A stretch of DNA of 64,000 bases from Paenibacillus taichungensis. GTDB lineage: Bacteria > Bacillota > Bacilli > Paenibacillales > Paenibacillaceae. Positions within the stretch are counted from its first letter, which is position 1. Each line of letters starts with the position of its first letter. Below, in pieces: positions 9,027 to 17,247 of this stretch. The translations under genes and the position numbers were made by a program. Under the pieces are notes generated by a model. It made no database searches and was not told the DNA's origin. It was given only the letters and a program-made list of their open reading frames with translations. The stretch lies in contig NZ_JABMCC010000108.1 of assembly GCF_013359905.1 (NCBI RefSeq), positions 186,001-250,000 on the forward strand. Direction: 5' to 3'.

Positions 9027-9770
9027 TCAAATCATCGTATAGCCGCCATCCACAAATAACGTACTGCCTGTCGTAAATGTATTTGTCATAAGATACGTAA
9101 CTGTATGTGCAATCTCCTCATTGTAGCCCACACGCTTGAGCACAGACAGTTTCTCATAGTCTTTGAAATGTTCGCCGCGAGGTGTACCCTCCTGCCCCTC
9201 ACGCCAGATGGTTCCGGGGGATACGACATTCACACGAACAGGCGCCAGCTCCACTGCAAGTGCTTTGCCCAGACTTTCAATCGCTCCGTTACACGCTGCG
9301 TAAGAAGCGCCACCATCCAGTGGGCGTTGGCTGAAGCCACCCGACATTAACGTGATCGAACCCGAAGCCGATAGATATGGAGCTGCGTATTTGGCAGCAA
9401 AATACTGAGGCCAGAACTTGCCCTTGAAGCAGCTTTCGGCCGTCTCCCGATCTGAAGTTAACGGACCACGGGTGTATGCAGCTCCAGGGGTAAACAGGTG
9501 ATCGAATTTGCCAACCTGAATGAAAAATTGCTCGATTTGCTGTTCATCCTGATTGTCCAACACATAAACTTCGATGGATAACGCTCCAGTCTTGCCTTCG
9601 CCTGCGACTTGCGCAATCTGCTCCCTTGCTTCCTCTAGCTTGTTCTCCGATCGTCCCGCGATAACTACATGTGCACCAGCCTCAGCAGCCTGCACAGCTG
9701 TTGCAAGTCCAATTCCAAAGCTTCCTCCTATAATCACGACACGTTTATTCTCCAATGTAAATGGACTCAT
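9027..9770 (-). CDS. SDR-family oxidoreductase with atypical active site
   Basis: 247-aa short-chain dehydrogenase with an N-terminal Rossmann motif GGSFGIG (variant of TGxxxGIG) and a C-terminal GSTLFVDGGY segment typical of the family. The catalytic Tyr region reads SYAACNGAIESL: the Tyr is present but the usual Lys four residues later is Asn, so classical SDR chemistry may be altered. The start ATG follows AGGAGAAGATGCAGA. It is divergent from an HxlR regulator (10012) with palindromes between them, a common arrangement for redox- or electrophile-responsive control. The substrate is unknown. Confidence 0.85.
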   Translation of the reverse strand: MSPFTLENKRVVIIGGSFGIGLATAVQAAEAGAHVVIAGRSENKLEEAREQIAQVAGEGKTGALSIEVYVLDNQDEQQIEQFFIQVGKFDHLFTPGAAYTRGPLTSDRETAESCFKGKFWPQYFAAKYAAPYLSASGSITLMSGGFSQRPLDGGASYAACNGAIESLGKALAVELAPVRVNVVSPGTIWREGQEGTPRGEHFKDYEKLSVLKRVGYNEEIAHTVTYLMTNTFTTGSTLFVDGGYTMI

Positions 9771-9878
9771 TCTGCATCTTCTCCTCGTAGCGCCAGAACT
9801 TTCGTTGTACCAGCGTTTGTTTTGTTCATTATTATTGAAAAGATTAGCGCTGAACAGTACGCAATTGGATCGTACCAG

Positions 9879-9894
9879 GTACGAAAATTCGTAC
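9879..9894. promoter_or_regulatory. candidate HxlR-type operator
   Basis: GTACGAA-aa-TTCGTAC is a perfect 7-bp inverted repeat in the divergent SDR/hxlR-like region. Further GTAC motifs at 9858 and 9872 extend it into a cluster. Binding by the adjacent HxlR protein is inferred. Confidence 0.45.
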
Positions 9895-10011
9895 TATTGG
9901 AACCAGATGACACAGTTATTCCTGCCCTATTCACATAGACAAAACAAGCGGAACGCGAAAAAATCAGGTATGATGGAGTTATATATAGTTGTTTAAATCG
10001 AGGTGAATACT

Positions 10012-10401
10012 ATGGATTTGCAGGAGCCACGGTTACAAGGTGTTCTTGTTACGTTGGAAGCCATTAATGGAAAATGGAAACCACTCATCCTGTTTATTTT
10101 ATTGAAGGAAGGCACGAAACGGTTTGGTGAACTAAGACGCATGATTCCTGATGTAGCGCAGGGCACGTTAACGAAACAGCTGCGCGAGCTGGAACAGGAT
10201 CAGATTATTGTGCGCACTCTCTATGGCGATGTTCCACCGAAGGTCGAGTACAGACTGTCCGAACACGGGCAGACGATTGGTACGCTGTTGGATGGCATGT
10301 GCGGCTGGGGCAAGGCGCATCTGGAATACTTGAACGGAAATCAGCAGATGATTAATGCAGAGAAATTAGCCGGGGAATCCCATAACGAGGCAAAAGCTTA
10401 A
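10012..10401 (+). CDS. HxlR-family transcriptional regulator (first of three)
   Basis: 129-aa winged-helix regulator. It carries the family hallmark [13 protein letters not shown], then [20 protein letters not shown] (recognition region) and [13 protein letters not shown] in the wing. The start is ATG 10012 with AGGTG six bases before it; an upstream GTG at 10003 lies inside the ribosome site. It is divergent from the SDR gene and probably represses both. Two more HxlR genes occur at 55189 and 60761, each also next to an oxidoreductase-like gene. Confidence 0.9.
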   Translation: MDLQEPRLQGVLVTLEAINGKWKPLILFILLKEGTKRFGELRRMIPDVAQGTLTKQLRELEQDQIIVRTLYGDVPPKVEYRLSEHGQTIGTLLDGMCGWGKAHLEYLNGNQQMINAEKLAGESHNEAKA

Positions 10402-10453
10402 TAAAAAAACAACAAGGTAGCCCTCTTAGCCTTTTACCATTTAGGAAACAAAC

Positions 10454-10482
10454 TTGTTTAAGACAAGCACGTCAGCTATACT
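10454..10482 (+). promoter_or_regulatory. sigma-A promoter of the cdaR gene
   Basis: TTGTTT (10454) and TATACT (10477) are separated by 17 bp. The expected start point (~10489) falls inside the candidate CdaR site at 10483-10501. Confidence 0.6.
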
Positions 10483-10501
10483 TTCGTTCAGATGCACAAC
10501 G
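10483..10501. promoter_or_regulatory. candidate CdaR binding site overlapping cdaR transcription start
   Basis: TTCGTT-cag-ATGCACAACG is a shortened form of the perfect palindrome found upstream of the GntP permease (14223-14248). The 10-base half-site ATGCACAACG is identical in both places. Its position over the start point suggests autorepression. Confidence 0.5.
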
Positions 10502-10518
10502 GGAGAGGGGGATATGTA

Positions 10519-11565
10519 ATGTTGCAACTTTCGGAAAAACAGGCACAGGATATTGTCGATAAAATGATGCAGGACATTCCGTACAACATCAATATCATGA
10601 ATGAACAGGGCATTATCATTGGAAGCGGACAGAAGGAACGCGTAGGCACGATTCACCAGGGAGCGGTCCGTGCCCTGACCACCGGAGACCGCGTCGAAGT
10701 CTGGCAGGATGGCAGACTGGAAAAGATGGGCACCAACGAACCGATTCGGATCAATCATCAGTATGTCGGTGTCATCGGCATTTCCGGGCATCCGGATGAA
10801 GTCCGTCCGTTCTGCAACATTGTGCGCACAACCGTATCTCTCCTGATCGAACAACGTAATCAATTGGAAAGTCTGGCCCATGAAGCTTCTCGGAAAAAAG
10901 CCTTTCTGGAACGGTTGCTTGCCCACTCGGGTTCCTATTCGCAGAAGATCCGGCGGGAAGCGGCGCAATACCATATCGATCTGCAGCTGCCAACGGTTCT
11001 TCTATACATTCGCTTTCCCCATGAAGCCCCTGATTTTGGCACGGAGACAAGCCGGGTATTCCTACAGCTTCCCTCGTTCTCAATGGAGGAGGATGGCCAC
11101 GTGCAGCTTATTCTGATCCAGAGCGAATCGGACGTTGATTCGATAATCCAGCTTGTACATCAGGAACAACCTCAAGCCTTCATCTCTGTTAGTAGGCGTG
11201 ACGCCAGTATTGCCATCTGTTACGAACAAGCGAGATCTGCAATGAACATCTTGCTCGCACTTCGACCTGCGGCACCATTGATCCGTTATGATGATGTGCA
11301 GTTTCTGGTGCGCTTCAGCACGGCCAACCTAGTTCGCCATAACAACGTCGTCAGTAAACTGGAGGACACAGCCGATCTGCTTGACACGCTTCGCAGTTTC
11401 ATTCATCACAATGGCAGCATGTCAACGACTGCAGAGGATCTCAACATCCACCGCAATACACTGCAATATCGGCTCAAACGGATCCAAACCCTTACAGGCA
11501 AAGACCCGCGCAATTGGCTGGAGCTCATTGAACTTACGCACGGACTACTCGCGTCTTATCAATAG
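10519..11565 (+). CDS. cdaR: CdaR-type sugar diacid / glycerate regulator
   Basis: 348-aa transcription factor. Residues 1-~130 match the putative sugar-diacid recognition domain (QAQDIVDKMMQDIPYNINIM, then GIIIGSGQKERVG and VGVIGISG), and the C-terminus has the PucR/CdaR-type helix-turn-helix (TAEDLNIHRNTLQYRLKRIQ). In Escherichia coli CdaR activates glucarate, galactarate and glycerate genes. Here it faces a glycerate kinase and a GntP permease, so D-glycerate or a diacid is the likely inducer. The start is ATG 10519, behind GAGAGGGGGA; an upstream ATG at 10492 has no ribosome site. Confidence 0.9.
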   Translation: MLQLSEKQAQDIVDKMMQDIPYNINIMNEQGIIIGSGQKERVGTIHQGAVRALTTGDRVEVWQDGRLEKMGTNEPIRINHQYVGVIGISGHPDEVRPFCNIVRTTVSLLIEQRNQLESLAHEASRKKAFLERLLAHSGSYSQKIRREAAQYHIDLQLPTVLLYIRFPHEAPDFGTETSRVFLQLPSFSMEEDGHVQLILIQSESDVDSIIQLVHQEQPQAFISVSRRDASIAICYEQARSAMNILLALRPAAPLIRYDDVQFLVRFSTANLVRHNNVVSKLEDTADLLDTLRSFIHHNGSMSTTAEDLNIHRNTLQYRLKRIQTLTGKDPRNWLELIELTHGLLASYQ

Positions 11566-11574
11566 AGTCCACAA

Positions 11575-11634
11575 CAAAAAAAGACTGAACCGGAATGCCC
11601 TGTTCCTTGTGGACGTCCCTACGTTCAGTCTCTT
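11575..11634. terminator. terminator between convergent cdaR and glycerate kinase
   Basis: AAAGACTGAAC and GTTCAGTCTCTTT form the outer stem with A- and T-runs at the ends; a GGACGTCC palindrome lies in the loop. Confidence 0.65.
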
Positions 11635-11671
11635 TATACTCTTCGAACCCCACTAACCGAACCACAGAATG

Positions 11672-12820
11672 TTAAGAAATCAGACCCAATTTCAGCACTC
11701 TCGCAATATTCTCGGTTGTACGCTCCACATTCTCTGGGCCTTCGCGCAGAAGTTGTTCCAGATCAGCCGCCCCCGGCACAATACCAAACACCGCGTCAAT
11801 ACCTTCAGTGTACAACGTATCTATCCCTTCACCAACGTAACCTGCAATGGCGATAACCGACTTGCCTGCTTCCTTTGCAGCACGCGCTACACCGTAAGGT
11901 GTCTTGCCAAATTTCGTTTGAAAATCAATGCCGCCTTCGCCCGTAAACACCACATCCGCATGTACCAGCTTGTCACGCAATCCAGTGTATTCAATGACAA
12001 TTTCAATGCCTTTGCGCAACACAGCCTGTGTAAAAATCAAAAGCCCTGCGCCCAAACCACCTGCCGCACCAGCACCCGGCACATCACGTATATCCTTGTG
12101 TAGCTGCTGCTTCACCACATCTGCATAATGGGAAAGATTAGCATCCAGCACCTGCACCATCTCCGGTGTAGCACCCTTCTGCGGTCCAAACACCCGGGAG
12201 GCGCCATGCTCTCCGCATAACGGATTCGTTACATCACAGGCGACAATGAACTCCACATCCTGCAATCGTTCATCCAGCCCAGTCACATCGATATGCGCCA
12301 GTTGATCAAGTTCGCCGCCTCCACGTGCAAGTGGCTGTCCGTTTGCATCCAGAAACGTTGCACCAAGCGCTTCCGCCATGCCTGTACCCCCATCGTTGGT
12401 CGCACTGCCACCGATTCCGATAATGATTTTACGAATACCCTGATCCAGACACGCTCGAATCAGCTCTCCCGTGCCATAGGTTGACGTGCGAAGCGGGTTC
12501 CGGGTTTCCTTGGTCACCAGATGAATGCCGCTCGCCGATGCCATCTCAATCGCCGCCGTTAACCCATCGCCCAGAATGCCATACTGCGCTGATACAGGCT
12601 GCCCTAGTGGCCCGCTCACCTCTCTCTGGTGAATTACGCCGCCAGAAGCATCCACCAGCGACTGCACGGTGCCTTCGCCTCCGTCAGCCATCGGTACATG
12701 AATATAGTTGGCGGTTGGATAGATTTTACGCAATCCTTTTTCCATGGCCACACATACTTCTTTCGCTGTCATGCTCTCTTTAAATGAATCCGGTGCCAGT
12801 ACAAATGTTGTCTCTCTCAT
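11672..12820 (-). CDS. glxK: glycerate kinase
   Basis: ~382-aa kinase of the GarK/GlxK family; it phosphorylates D-glycerate to 2-phosphoglycerate, feeding lower glycolysis. Family signatures are APDSFKESMTA at the N-terminus and the glycine-rich GIGGSATNDGGTGMAEALG near residue 130. The ATG at 12820 is preceded by GGGTGGGAG; the alternative ATG at 12835 has no ribosome site. It follows the permease stop by ~23 bp, so the two form one operon opposite cdaR. Confidence 0.93.
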   Translation of the reverse strand: MRETTFVLAPDSFKESMTAKEVCVAMEKGLRKIYPTANYIHVPMADGGEGTVQSLVDASGGVIHQREVSGPLGQPVSAQYGILGDGLTAAIEMASASGIHLVTKETRNPLRTSTYGTGELIRACLDQGIRKIIIGIGGSATNDGGTGMAEALGATFLDANGQPLARGGGELDQLAHIDVTGLDERLQDVEFIVACDVTNPLCGEHGASRVFGPQKGATPEMVQVLDANLSHYADVVKQQLHKDIRDVPGAGAAGGLGAGLLIFTQAVLRKGIEIVIEYTGLRDKLVHADVVFTGEGGIDFQTKFGKTPYGVARAAKEAGKSVIAIAGYVGEGIDTLYTEGIDAVFGIVPGAADLEQLLREGPENVERTTENIARVLKLGLIS

Positions 12821-12843
12821 CTTCTCCCACCCCATCCGTGTTA

Positions 12844-14139
12844 TTAAAGGATAAATCCGTAGATTAACGTCGCTACAATCGCCATCGTTCCACCCACGAT
12901 TGCTTCATAAGGAATAACGCCCATCCGCTGCTTGATTGTCATCTTCATGCTATCAGCCGAGACGTGGAAGTAATTTCCCTGTGGCAGGGAATCAATAACT
13001 GTCGCACCCGTGTGTACCATAACCGCCGCCGCGAGCGGAGCGGTTCCCATGTTCAGAATTGCATCTCCGAATGAACCGGTGGCTAGTATAACTCCTGTCG
13101 AGGTGGAAGCCGTCGCTGCCGCCATCAGAATACCAGCAATCGGCGCCAGGAAGGTACCGGATATCCCGGACGCTTCAATAAGACTAACCACCTGACCAGA
13201 CAGATCGGATGCAGAGATCAGTCCCGCGATGCCCCCGGCTCCGATCAGAATAAGCACGGTGGCAGTCATTTTATTCAATCCGGATGTCGTGTATTTCACA
13301 ATGTTTTTGCCCTGACCCATCGCCAGCATGCCGATAATACCCGCAATCGGGAGAATGTACATCGCATCCACTTTGAATGTGGATAGTGCTGTGATACCTG
13401 TAATGGAGCCGATTGGATTAATCATCAGCAGGATGATCGCAACCAACGGTGCCACAATCGCTTTTCTCAGTGGTGGATACTGTGAAGTGTCCACTTCACC
13501 CTGCTCTGCTTCCTGATCGGTTACCATTACACCTTTGTTTCTAAGCATTGAAGCTACGATAACGGTTACAATTAACCCGCAGATGGCTGGAATCACGCCT
13601 GCCAGCATGACATTGCTGAGATCCAGATTGAACCCCCGTGCTGCAGCGATCGTATTCGGATTCGGGGATATAATATTACCCGCCTTGCCTCCACCGGATA
13701 AAGCAAGCAAAAGGGCCAGCTTGGATATACCCATTTTGTTACCAACAGACAGCGCAATTGGCGCTACGATCAGGACGGCCACGGGAATAAATACCCCAAC
13801 GGCTGTAATAATCATCGTTGCCAGTGCCAAAGCCAGAATGGCCTTACTGCCGCCAAACTTTCGTACGATGGCCTGGGCGATTGTCTCTGCTGCCCCCGAC
13901 TCCATCATGACTCCAGCTAATACCCCAGCAGCCAGTACACGAAGCACGGTGCCCATGACACTTTGAGTGCCGTTCACTAGTATATTTACAGTCTCTTCTA
14001 GATTAGCTCCGCCAATTAAAGCGCCTACAATTGCGCCCAGAAATAAAGAGTAGACCGGATTAAGCTTCTTCAGAATCAGTATAATCGCAATTGCAAGTCC
14101 TGCCAGCGCGCCGATCCAGCTAATTGTTAAAGGTTCCAT
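12844..14139 (-). CDS. GntP-family permease, probably for glycerate/gluconate
   Basis: 431-aa integral membrane transporter with ten or more hydrophobic segments, Gly/Ala-rich throughout, and the conserved GGGKAGNIISPNPNTIAAA stretch. The GntP family imports gluconate and related acids. Its pairing with glycerate kinase points to glycerate (inference). A TATAAT at 14178-14183 lies upstream with a poor -35, and a perfect palindrome (14223-14248) is centred ~64 bp before the expected start point, the right place for an activator. Confidence 0.9.
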   Translation of the reverse strand: MEPLTISWIGALAGLAIAIILILKKLNPVYSLFLGAIVGALIGGANLEETVNILVNGTQSVMGTVLRVLAAGVLAGVMMESGAAETIAQAIVRKFGGSKAILALALATMIITAVGVFIPVAVLIVAPIALSVGNKMGISKLALLLALSGGGKAGNIISPNPNTIAAARGFNLDLSNVMLAGVIPAICGLIVTVIVASMLRNKGVMVTDQEAEQGEVDTSQYPPLRKAIVAPLVAIILLMINPIGSITGITALSTFKVDAMYILPIAGIIGMLAMGQGKNIVKYTTSGLNKMTATVLILIGAGGIAGLISASDLSGQVVSLIEASGISGTFLAPIAGILMAAATASTSTGVILATGSFGDAILNMGTAPLAAAVMVHTGATVIDSLPQGNYFHVSADSMKMTIKQRMGVIPYEAIVGGTMAIVATLIYGFIL

Positions 14140-14177
14140 TGTTCATTGCCCCCCATGCACTTGTTGAACACGCTTTC

Positions 14178-14183
14178 ATTATA
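14178..14183 (-). promoter_or_regulatory. -10 hexamer of the gntP-glxK operon
   Basis: TATAAT on the minus strand, ~40 bp before the permease start. The hexamer 17 bp upstream reads TATTTA, a weak -35, which fits an activator-dependent promoter. Confidence 0.5.
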
Positions 14184-14222
14184 GTTGCTGGTGAGCCAAA
14201 TAAATATTGATGATCAGACGAA

Positions 14223-14248
14223 ATTCGTTGTGCATATGCACAACGAAT
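14223..14248. promoter_or_regulatory. 26-bp perfect palindrome, candidate CdaR operator
   Basis: The right half ends with ATGCACAACGAAT and the left half is its exact reverse complement. The half-site ATGCACAACG recurs at the cdaR promoter (10492-10501). Confidence 0.65.
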
Positions 14249-14301
14249 AGTGGCAAGACCGAATATCCTGCCACCATTACACTAACGTGCGTCGCTGCTT
14301 C

Positions 14302-14736
14302 CTAGAGCAGCACACGGTGTTCCATTATATTTTTCATACTGATATGGGATTTGGATGGACCAAGCTTCACAAGCGAGTCTTGGAACTCAGCAAGCTCTTC
14401 AATGGTTGCCGTCTGAACCTTGATCAGATAATTGTACTCACCGCTAATCCGATATAAATCCGTGACCTCAATAGCCTGTTCACAGAAGTGAACGAATTCC
14501 TCACAATGCTCTGTTTTGAGTAAAATAAAAGTCGTTGTCCCACGATTTAGTTTGGCCAGATCATAGATGGTTGAATATCCCGATATGACCCCATTTTCCT
14601 CCAGTTTGAGGATTCTTTCCTTGACCGAAGGTTGGGACATGTTCACCTCTTTGCTAATCTGTACAATTGGCATGCGTGCATGGTGCTGCAGCAGTCGCAT
14701 AATTTGCTGGTCAATCTCATCTATAACATAACCCAT
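14302..14736 (-). CDS. Lrp/AsnC-family transcriptional regulator
   Basis: 144-aa feast/famine regulator. The N-terminal helix-turn-helix is IDEIDQQIMRLLQHHARMP followed by ISKEVNMSQPSVKERILKLE, and the C-terminal RAM domain carries the ligand-binding GEYNYLIKV segment. The length is standard. A ribosome site AGGAGGG precedes the ATG. It is transcribed toward the glycerate operon, but a palindrome and a weak hairpin (14250-14274) intervene, so it is probably a separate unit. Target genes cannot be inferred. Confidence 0.9.
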   Translation of the reverse strand: MGYVIDEIDQQIMRLLQHHARMPIVQISKEVNMSQPSVKERILKLEENGVISGYSTIYDLAKLNRGTTTFILLKTEHCEEFVHFCEQAIEVTDLYRISGEYNYLIKVQTATIEELAEFQDSLVKLGPSKSHISMKNIMEHRVLL

Positions 14737-14897
14737 TTGTAGACCCTCCTGAGCATCAGGCTAATTTAATAAGCTTTTTGAGATAAAAGAGCTCATAAAT
14801 TGCAACTCTCACCCCATTATATCCTTTGATATCGCATGGTTCCAATGCAGCGTTCCCTTTATACTTTAGAAAACAATCTGTAGAAGGAGTGATGAGT

Positions 14898-15359
14898 ATG
14901 AGTGTAAACGGACTTGCTCACGTAGCCATTCAAGCACGTAATTATGAGGATACCCTCTCATTCTATACCGATGTATTAGGATTTAAAGTTGGTCACTCCT
15001 GGAGTCTGCCCGCCTTTCAAATTACCGAGGCGTGCATGCTGATCTCACCGGATCAACGCACCTGCATTGAACTGTTTGACCCCGGAGCCGTAATCGCGGC
15101 AGAAGGCGAACCAGCAGACTCTCCGGAAGCAGTGAAGCATGGGGCATTGCTGCATTTCGCCTTTTACGTAGACCATGTGGAAGAGATATACGAGCGAGCG
15201 CTTGCTCATGGTGCTAAACCTTATATTCAACCCGATTGGATCTCACTTGGTGAACCCCCGCTTCAAGTTCGAAATGCGGTTGTGCATAGCCCGAATGGTG
15301 AAGTGATCGAATTCCTCGAAGAGGTTGATTTTGACCGTTCCTCTATATCATCTATCTAG
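14898..15359 (+). CDS. VOC (glyoxalase/bleomycin-resistance-like) protein
   Basis: 153 aa with the paired beta-alpha-beta-beta-beta modules of the vicinal oxygen chelate fold. Likely metal-binding positions are His in HVAIQ near residue 9, the GALLHFAFYVDH segment, and Glu in EVIEFLE near the C-terminus. ATG 14898 is best placed behind AAGGAG; an ATG six bases earlier is too close. It is a single-gene unit, ended by a terminator. The family includes glyoxalase I, fosfomycin-resistance enzymes and dioxygenases; the reaction is not determined here. Confidence 0.85.
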   Translation: MSVNGLAHVAIQARNYEDTLSFYTDVLGFKVGHSWSLPAFQITEACMLISPDQRTCIELFDPGAVIAAEGEPADSPEAVKHGALLHFAFYVDHVEEIYERALAHGAKPYIQPDWISLGEPPLQVRNAVVHSPNGEVIEFLEEVDFDRSSISSI

Positions 15360-15373
15360 CGTTACACAAACCG

Positions 15374-15414
15374 AACAGCCTGTTGCACGGAAATCCGTGG
15401 CGGCAGGCTGTTTT
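15374..15414 (+). terminator. terminator of the VOC gene
   Basis: AACAGCCTG and CAGGCTGTTTT flank a loop that contains a further ACGGA/TCCGT stem. Confidence 0.85.
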
Positions 15415-15488
15415 ATACTATGTTATTTGAGCAATAGGACAGCGAGCGTATGGGCATAAGACATACTCCTTGCCCTCATTTCCTCTCT

Positions 15489-16028
15489 TCAATCCGGCGT
15501 ATAATCGCTTAACTTCCCTTCATACACCAGCTGCAGTTGTTCACTTTGGCGAAAATCATCCGGGGTCACCAGCGCAGGCAGCTTGTTCCACAGCTTGATG
15601 CCTGAACGTTGCAGAATCTCGGCAACAAATTGCGAGCAAAAGTAGGAGTTGCTGAACTCTACTGGCTCCTTCAACGTAATGCCAATCACACCAAGCAGAT
15701 TGTACATATATTTCTGGCGGCTGCGAATGAAGATGTGCAGCACTCGTTTCATTTTTTCCACTTCACGCTCCGTCACCTGAAGCTCATAAATCACACATGT
15801 GGTATTTGGATACTTACTGTATGTACCTGTCTGAATATCTTCCTTCACGAACCCGCCGTTCAGCGGATTGCTGGGATGCTTGCGCCCAAAGCTGTACAGC
15901 TCGGATAATTCGCGGTCAAATGAGATGGAGGCATGATTGTATGGTGCTCTGGTGTAACTCTGAATGACTTTGGTAAACAACGTTCCCGTATTCGTAAGCA
16001 GGATATAGATGGAGCGTGGTTCTGTCAT
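15489..16028 (-). CDS. YiiX/YebB-like permuted papain-fold (NlpC/P60 superfamily) hydrolase
   Basis: 179-aa protein with a conserved His in the PYNHASISF strand (His32) and a conserved Cys in SYFCSQFVAEIL (Cys131). This His-before-Cys order is the circularly permuted NlpC/P60 arrangement seen in YiiX/LRAT-like proteins, thiol hydrolases or acyltransferases that act on lipids or peptides. No signal peptide is seen. ATG 16028 follows AAGGGGAAA; a TTG at 16049 is less likely. It is divergent from a CDP-diacylglycerol-synthase-like gene only ~100 bp away, which may hint at a lipid substrate (inference). Confidence 0.75.
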   Translation of the reverse strand: MTEPRSIYILLTNTGTLFTKVIQSYTRAPYNHASISFDRELSELYSFGRKHPSNPLNGGFVKEDIQTGTYSKYPNTTCVIYELQVTEREVEKMKRVLHIFIRSRQKYMYNLLGVIGITLKEPVEFSNSYFCSQFVAEILQRSGIKLWNKLPALVTPDDFRQSEQLQLVYEGKLSDYTPD

Positions 16029-16124
16029 AACGAAATTTCCCCTTATCAAGTTGGTACTATTCCTTCATAATAACATAGGTACCCTATATTGGAATCTTAC
16101 TTCTGGATAAGCAGGTGATTGTAC

Positions 16125-17042
16125 TTGAGCAGTTCACTCTTTACCTTAACACTGATTTTTATTGCTTTATTGGTCATACATATCGTGTACAAAATCATTA
16201 CGAGGCTTCAGCCGGACAAGGATTATTCGGGCATTGGCAACAAAATCAAAACCTGGTGGGGCATGTTTGTCATCTTTTGTCTCGCCACCCTCTTCAATCC
16301 GATTGTCTCCCTGATCTCCCTCATGGTACTTACCTTTTTCGCGCTGAAAGAGTACTTCTCCATGATCCGCAGCACCCGCAAAGCTGATCGCAGGTTGTTT
16401 CTATGGGCGTATCTGGCGATTCCGGTACAGTTCTACTGGATCTATATTGGATGGTATGGGATGTTTATCGTGTTTATTCCGCTCTATGTCTTCCTGGTGT
16501 TACCCCTGCCACGTCTAATTAATAAGGGCACGGTTGGTTTCCTGCGCAGTGTTAGCTCGACGCAATGGGGTTTGATGCTAATGGTATTTGGACTTAGTCA
16601 TCTGGCCTACTTCCCGTTCGCAACACCGGAATATGGTTCAAAGCTGGTCCTGTTCCTGGTCGTGTTAACCCAGCTGAATGATGTGGTGCATTATCTGGCC
16701 TCGCTCTATCTGGGCAAACGAAAAGTGGTGCCCACGGCCAATCCTTTTTTGACATGGGAAGGGTTCGCCTGTGCATTCGTTGTAACCACCGCCGCCTCTT
16801 ATTTCATTCACCCTTTCCTGACTCCGTTTGATGCACGTTTCGCGCTTTTCATCGGTGTGTTAATCGCTCTGGCTGGGTTCTTCGGAAGTCTGACGGTTTC
16901 TGTTCTGAAGCGGGATTTGTTAATTGGGGATGACAATAAGTTCGATGCGCTGAAAAAAAGCTACCTGAGCCGGGTCGACAGCCTGACGTACACCTCTCCA
17001 GTCATGTTCCACGTGGTGCGTTATTTCTTCGACTTTATGTAG
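16125..17042 (+). CDS. phosphatidate cytidylyltransferase (CdsA/YnbB-like) membrane enzyme
   Basis: ~305 aa with at least seven membrane segments. The C-terminal part carries the family pattern: QLNDVVHYL, then PTANPFLTWEG, then SVLKRDLLIGDD and SRVDSLTYTSPVMFH, close to the S-x-KR-x-x-x-K-D and D-(R)-x-D-S motif of CTP:phosphatidate cytidylyltransferases that make CDP-diacylglycerol. The canonical housekeeping cdsA is usually next to uppS/dxr, so this is likely an accessory paralogue of the YnbB type. The start is a TTG; 16125 has the better spacing from AGGTGA, with 16119 as alternative. Confidence 0.8.
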   Translation: MSSSLFTLTLIFIALLVIHIVYKIITRLQPDKDYSGIGNKIKTWWGMFVIFCLATLFNPIVSLISLMVLTFFALKEYFSMIRSTRKADRRLFLWAYLAIPVQFYWIYIGWYGMFIVFIPLYVFLVLPLPRLINKGTVGFLRSVSSTQWGLMLMVFGLSHLAYFPFATPEYGSKLVLFLVVLTQLNDVVHYLASLYLGKRKVVPTANPFLTWEGFACAFVVTTAASYFIHPFLTPFDARFALFIGVLIALAGFFGSLTVSVLKRDLLIGDDNKFDALKKSYLSRVDSLTYTSPVMFHVVRYFFDFM

Positions 17043-17120
17043 GAACAGCAGTATCTGTTACAGATACGAGGTGCGGAGACGCTCAGTCGATAGAACAAAG
17101 TGAGAGCTCGCGTCATCAAT

Positions 17121-17146
17121 AAAAAGCAGCCTTTACGGCTGCTTTT
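17121..17146 (+). terminator. terminator after the CdsA-like gene
   Basis: AAAAGCAGCC-tttac-GGCTGCTTTT, strong stem with T-tail. A GTATCTG-tta-CAGATAC palindrome lies 60 bp upstream (17049-17065). Confidence 0.9.
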
Positions 17147-17247
17147 ACTCATTTATGGGAGAAATGAAGGCATACGTATAATGTGCCTATTTCATTTTCC
17201 ATTTTTGAATTAACAGAAAGCACCGAACACGGCTATGATATGCCTGA

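Noticed and set aside
17049..17065. GTATCTG-tta-CAGATAC palindrome as an operator
   Set aside because: It lies directly behind a stop codon and before a terminator; with no promoter nearby it is more likely part of the 3' end.
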